DNA of 64,000 nt from contig CM042993.1 in assembly GCA_023678885.1 (NCBI GenBank), positions 1,944,501-2,008,500 of the forward strand, in the 5' to 3' direction. The first letter of the stretch is position 1. The number at the start of each line of letters is the position of its first letter. Origin of the DNA: Pogostemon cablin. Its lineage: Eukaryota; Streptophyta; Magnoliopsida; Lamiales; Lamiaceae. Position numbers and translations under genes: made by a program. Positions 60,382 through 64,000 of this stretch are shown one piece after another. Under the pieces are notes generated by a model that worked only from the letters and a program-made list of their open reading frames with translations, was not told the origin of the DNA and did not search any database.

Positions 60382-61319
60382 GGGTGGCTATTTGCACCCC
60401 AAATCTACTAAATGAACCCCAATTACTATATACACCCCATTAAAATTACAATAAATAACCTTCAATCACTAAACATACCCATGCATTACCATTTTACTCT
60501 TTTAATTAGAATAAAATATATGATATAATTTTTATAAATAAACCCTTAAATTCATACGACATAAGAATTTGAAGCTCCATAATATCACCCCGCGAGAGAT
60601 TTCAGAGCATGGTCGCCGGAATTATCAACGAGATTGGCTTTTTTAAAGTTACACTAATGTTTAGATGTGTTTACATGTTTTGTTAATTGTGGTGATCACC
60701 TATGCTAATATGTTAGTTTGTCATTCGCAGAAGAGAATTCTATAAAAATTCCAAATACATTCGAAAATATAAGAAGTCAATAAACCGATAAGAGCACCCG
60801 AGAATTTCTTCCACTTCAAAATGGCCTTCAGAGGTGAATATTTATTCTTGATTCAATTTGTGATCATCTTTTTTTTTTTTTTCGTTGAGTTCATCATTGT
60901 GATATGATTGGTGGATGTTATTACAACAATCCTTCTACTTGCTTTTCTCGTTTTGAATTCATAAGAGATTTTTTGGTCAAATTGAAACAGATGGAGGGTG
61001 ATTATATCGATCGGAAGACAAAAAGCAAGAAGAATACACTAAGTCTTCGGAAGTTGTACATGTATAATCTAACTTTGGTCTTTGATCTTTGTAGTTTTAC
61101 GGGCTGAAATTCAAGGTTCATCTTCTTTGGATAGTGTTTAGGGTTTAACAGTGGGGTGCATTTAGTATTTTAATTGGGCTCTGATAGCAATTTATCATAA
61201 TTAATCTTATTTTATTATTTATATAAGGATATTTATGTCTTTTCACATAGGGTAAATTTTAAATATATAAATAAATATTATGGTTCGTTTAGTAATTTTT
61301 TTGTGCAAATAGTCAGCTC
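60382..61319. mobile_element. Mutator-like non-autonomous element
   Basis: An exact 9-bp target duplication ttgatgtat lies at 60373-60381 and 61320-61328. The ends (GGGTGGCTATTTGCAC and GTGCAAATAGTCAGCTC) are inverted repeats that extend imperfectly for about 35 bases (tactaaatgaac against gttcgtttagta). The 938-bp interior has no transposase but includes genic-looking sequence around 60590-61130 (catggtcgccggaattatc; a 67-codon frame at 60904-61107), so it may be a Pack-MULE-type element carrying captured host sequence. Confidence 0.75.
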
Positions 61320-61730
61320 TTGATGTATAAAGTAGTATATATAATGTAACAATAATAAAGTAAATAATAAAGAAAGAATAATGCGTTTGATATAAAATAA
61401 AAGACTCACATTTAAAACTATTATATAAAAGAAATATATTTTATATATAGAGAAAAAAATAAAGCAGTGTACAGTATTACTATATATAAGAGCCGCCACC
61501 GCCAGTATTTAATTACAAAGCTACCAAAGAAGAAAGATATGTTAAGGTGGAAATGTTATAAAAGCATGCTTATCAATTATCATGCAAATATGTCATAAAT
61601 AACTTGTAGTTAAATAGTTCTTCATTTCTACTAATTCTACAATTCTCATGAATAATATTTTACCTAATTGTACAATATACTATGTTATGGATACTATCAC
61701 AATTCCAAACATGAATCATAATTAATAATA

Positions 61731-61947
61731 CTCCCTTCGTTTTAGCATTCTGTGCTCTTTTTTTTTTTTTCTTTCATCCGTTAAATTTATTAAACGATAC
61801 TCAATATATATTACAATATTATGATATACTTTAATTAAAAATAATAATAATAACTCGTACATACATATAACATCTAAAAAAACTAAATTACCCAAAAATC
61901 AGTAAAATAAGTTTATAATAGATGGAGTACACAATATTCTCTACATA

Positions 61948-61990
<43 letters not shown>

Positions 61991-62438
61991 TATTTTCATT
62001 GCATGAGATACACAAATCTCGTTATAATGAAATTAATCAACTAAGTGTGAATTTATATTTACAAAAATTGTACTCACCAACAGTTGCATACTTTTTTCTT
62101 CTTCTTTTTTCTTTCTTTTAATTTTTTTTTACACAATTTAGTAAAAGTCAGTTGTATAATACTTTCTTTTTTTTTATTTTTTTTTTATTTTACCTTTAAC
62201 TAAGCATGGAGATTAAGAAAATTTTAATTTTAAAAGTTCTATGATATTTTTTTAGAAATAAATAGGTAAATGATAAATTATACTTAAGTGTGTTAGATAA
62301 GAATATATTTATTTTTTAAATAAAATGTATGAAAGACGATACTCCGTTATTATGCTCTTTTATCATTAGTAAGAAAGGGAAAACTTTTGTATAACAGATC
62401 AAAATGGCAGGTTGAAAACAAATAAAAAACGGAGGATG
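61731..62438. mobile_element. Possible long Stowaway-like element
   Basis: Left end ctcccttcgttttagc and right end aaaaaacggaggatg are imperfect inverted repeats beside TA (61729-61730, 62439-62440). Interior non-coding with an (AAT)n microsatellite (61947-61991). Length (708 bp) is large for the family, so this may be two insertions. Confidence 0.45.
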
Positions 62439-62606
62439 TATATAATACAATAAATTTTTAAGAAAGTGAAAACCTTAGTTATTTCTCCACTTTTTATTAA
62501 ATACTTTATATTAATTTTTTTTAAATATTATTACTTTTTATTTATATTATAAATTTTTCATGAAATAATTTAATAGTATATTATTATTTTCATCAATTAA
62601 ACATTA

Positions 62607-62860
62607 CTCCCTTCGTCCCACGTTAAGATTTACGTTTTCCATTTTGGGTTGTTTCAAGATAAGGTTTACATTTCCTTTTTTGTCAAGTTGGGCGTGCACA
62701 AAATAATTAATTATTTCATGTATAACTCGCACACAATACAAATACAACTACCCAGTTTACATTAAATATTATTTCTCTCACCTTACTACACATTAAAATA
62801 TTATATCCCTTAATTTTCTTGAAAAAAACAAATATCAATGTTAACAAATGATGAAGTGAG
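62607..62860. mobile_element. Diverged Stowaway-like MITE
   Basis: Left end ctcccttcgtcccacg, right end aaatgatgaagtgag, flanked by TA (62605-62606, 62861-62862). The interior resembles the 27809-28071 copy (tattatttctctcacc). Confidence 0.65.
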
Positions 62861-62924
62861 TATTTTTTATTAAAATGTTTTTGCTTTTTATCCAAAATTC
62901 ATTCCGTATTTCATACGGTAAAAC

Positions 62925-63145
62925 AAAAGGTTTAGGGTATAATTATAATTTTATCCTTGTGGTTTAGGGTATATAATTTATCCTCAGGGTTTAGGGTTTA
63001 GGATATAATTGTAATTTTACCCTTGTAGTTTATGGTATAATTTATCCCTGGGGTTTAGGGTATAATTGTAATTTTACCCTTGTGGTTTACGATCTAATTT
63101 ATCCCTAGAGTTTAGGGTATAATTTATCCCTAAGGTTTAGGGTAT
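62925..63145. repeat. Minisatellite of GGTTTAGGGTATAATT-type units
   Basis: gtttagggta is repeated at intervals of about 20-60 bases with spacers taatttatccct and taattgtaattttaccctt, giving about six imperfect units. The core TTTAGGG equals the plant telomere unit but the spacers are not telomeric. Confidence 0.75.
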
Positions 63146-64000
63146 AATAGTTATTTAAATAAAATAAATTTAAATATAAAATAAAAAATAATATTAATAA
63201 AAGAGTATAAATTAATTAAGAAAAGTAGAGATCAAGTTATACCAATTCAATTGATACAATCGATCTATCCCGTGAAACAAATGATGCGGAATCATTTATG
63301 GAAGGAGCAATGATTTTAGATGGATTTAGAGAGGGAAGGAAAATAGTGTGGGTTGAGTAATCATGTTGACTAGCCTACAGCGTACGATATTAATCTTATC
63401 GTTATAAATGCAGAGGCGTATGATAGAAGGATACGAGTGTCGTGTCATTTCGAGCAGCCTTTTTTACAGGTAATAATATAGAGTAATTAAAATACACTCT
63501 CTATTATTTCATGATTATTGATTTTTAAAACATACAACTGCATTAATTAATCACCTCTTCTTTTTGACGATTTTGTAATTACTGCTACACTCAATTATTT
63601 TATCACCATCATTTAATGCGCAGTGAAATTATAAATTATCTTATCTCAAATTTATATGAAATTACGTAATTTATTTATGTATTTGTACTTATGAAATAAC
63701 TTTATAGTAGCATAGAATAAAATGATGCATTCTAAGTACTGAAAATGCTTTCACAAGGTTGTATTTATTCTAATAATCTCCTTATAAATATATAATCTTT
63801 ATATATCCAAATTTATTTATTTTTAATAATTAAGGGACAACCATGAAAAAATCAACTTTTTGGGGATATTTTTTTTATGAATAGTCCTAATTACATATAA
63901 TTAAAACTTTTATTTAATTAATTTAACGTTCTAATTTTAAACTCACATGAATGTATGACATTATAGCACTACCGCGGCCACTAAATTTTTCCCAACTCGA
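63146..64000. other. Terminal intergenic stretch
   Basis: No gene recognised. A short GC-richer patch at about 63240-63475 has no open frame of note. It could belong to a gene beyond the window edge but nothing here proves it. Confidence 0.5.

Noticed and set aside
1..64000. tRNA, rRNA or CRISPR structures
   Set aside because: No tRNA-like cloverleaf with A and B boxes, no conserved rRNA segments, and no regularly spaced identical repeats with unique spacers were seen. The tRNA-like matches are the primer-binding sites of retroelements.

Overview
This window is nuclear DNA of a flowering plant, most likely a eudicot. The evidence is AT-rich intergenic DNA, short GT-AG introns, a NAC-domain transcription factor, Casparian-strip CASP proteins, Stowaway-like MITEs, hAT and Mutator-like elements, Ty1-copia retrotransposons with initiator-tRNA-Met primer sites, and a plant-type LINE with a C-terminal RNase H. 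I cannot name the species from the sequence.

Host genes. Six genes are supported. A polypyrimidine-tract-binding protein gene (minus strand, 3570-8766, ten coding exons, 433 aa) lies head-to-head with a four-KH-domain RNA-binding protein gene (plus strand, 12183-15161, six coding exons, 550 aa); both predict RNA-processing regulators. A 53-aa hydrophobic protein is encoded on the minus strand at 21450-21611. Two paralogous three-exon CASP genes follow in tandem at 23267-24370 (186 aa) and 28269-29020 (188 aa). A three-exon NAC transcription factor (313 aa) is at 42854-43943. No tRNA, rRNA, CRISPR array or bacterial-type operon was seen.

Mobile and repetitive DNA fills most of the rest. A 6,355-bp Ty1-copia element (34220-40574) has 254-bp LTRs differing at 3 positions, a perfect 5-bp target duplication and an open 1,330-codon gag-pol frame. 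Even so, it has lost the conserved zinc-knuckle His and the protease DSG Ser, and it carries a strongly GC-rich leader. A second, decayed copia element (about 48555-53788) has lost the first ~500 bp of its 5' LTR. In that place sits a complete 529-bp TRIM in opposite orientation, and the same 5-bp target duplication (ggtta) flanks the whole TRIM-copia composite. A decayed L1-type LINE lies on the minus strand at 54800-58920. Other elements are a non-autonomous hAT (17108-18280, 8-bp TSD), Mutator-like foldback elements, a 1.5-kb foldback element carrying CACGTG-type palindromes (45440-46924), and about a dozen Stowaway-like MITEs. Several MITEs lie in or next to the CASP genes.

The 3.9 kb between the two CASP genes is built from tandem duplications (units near 838 and 417 bp) that include degenerate telomere-type repeats. 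The most notable observations are the TRIM/copia chimera with a shared target duplication, the protease and zinc-knuckle substitutions in an otherwise young copia element, a GC-AG intron and a duplicated intronic segment in the PTB gene, and the G-box-bearing foldback element.
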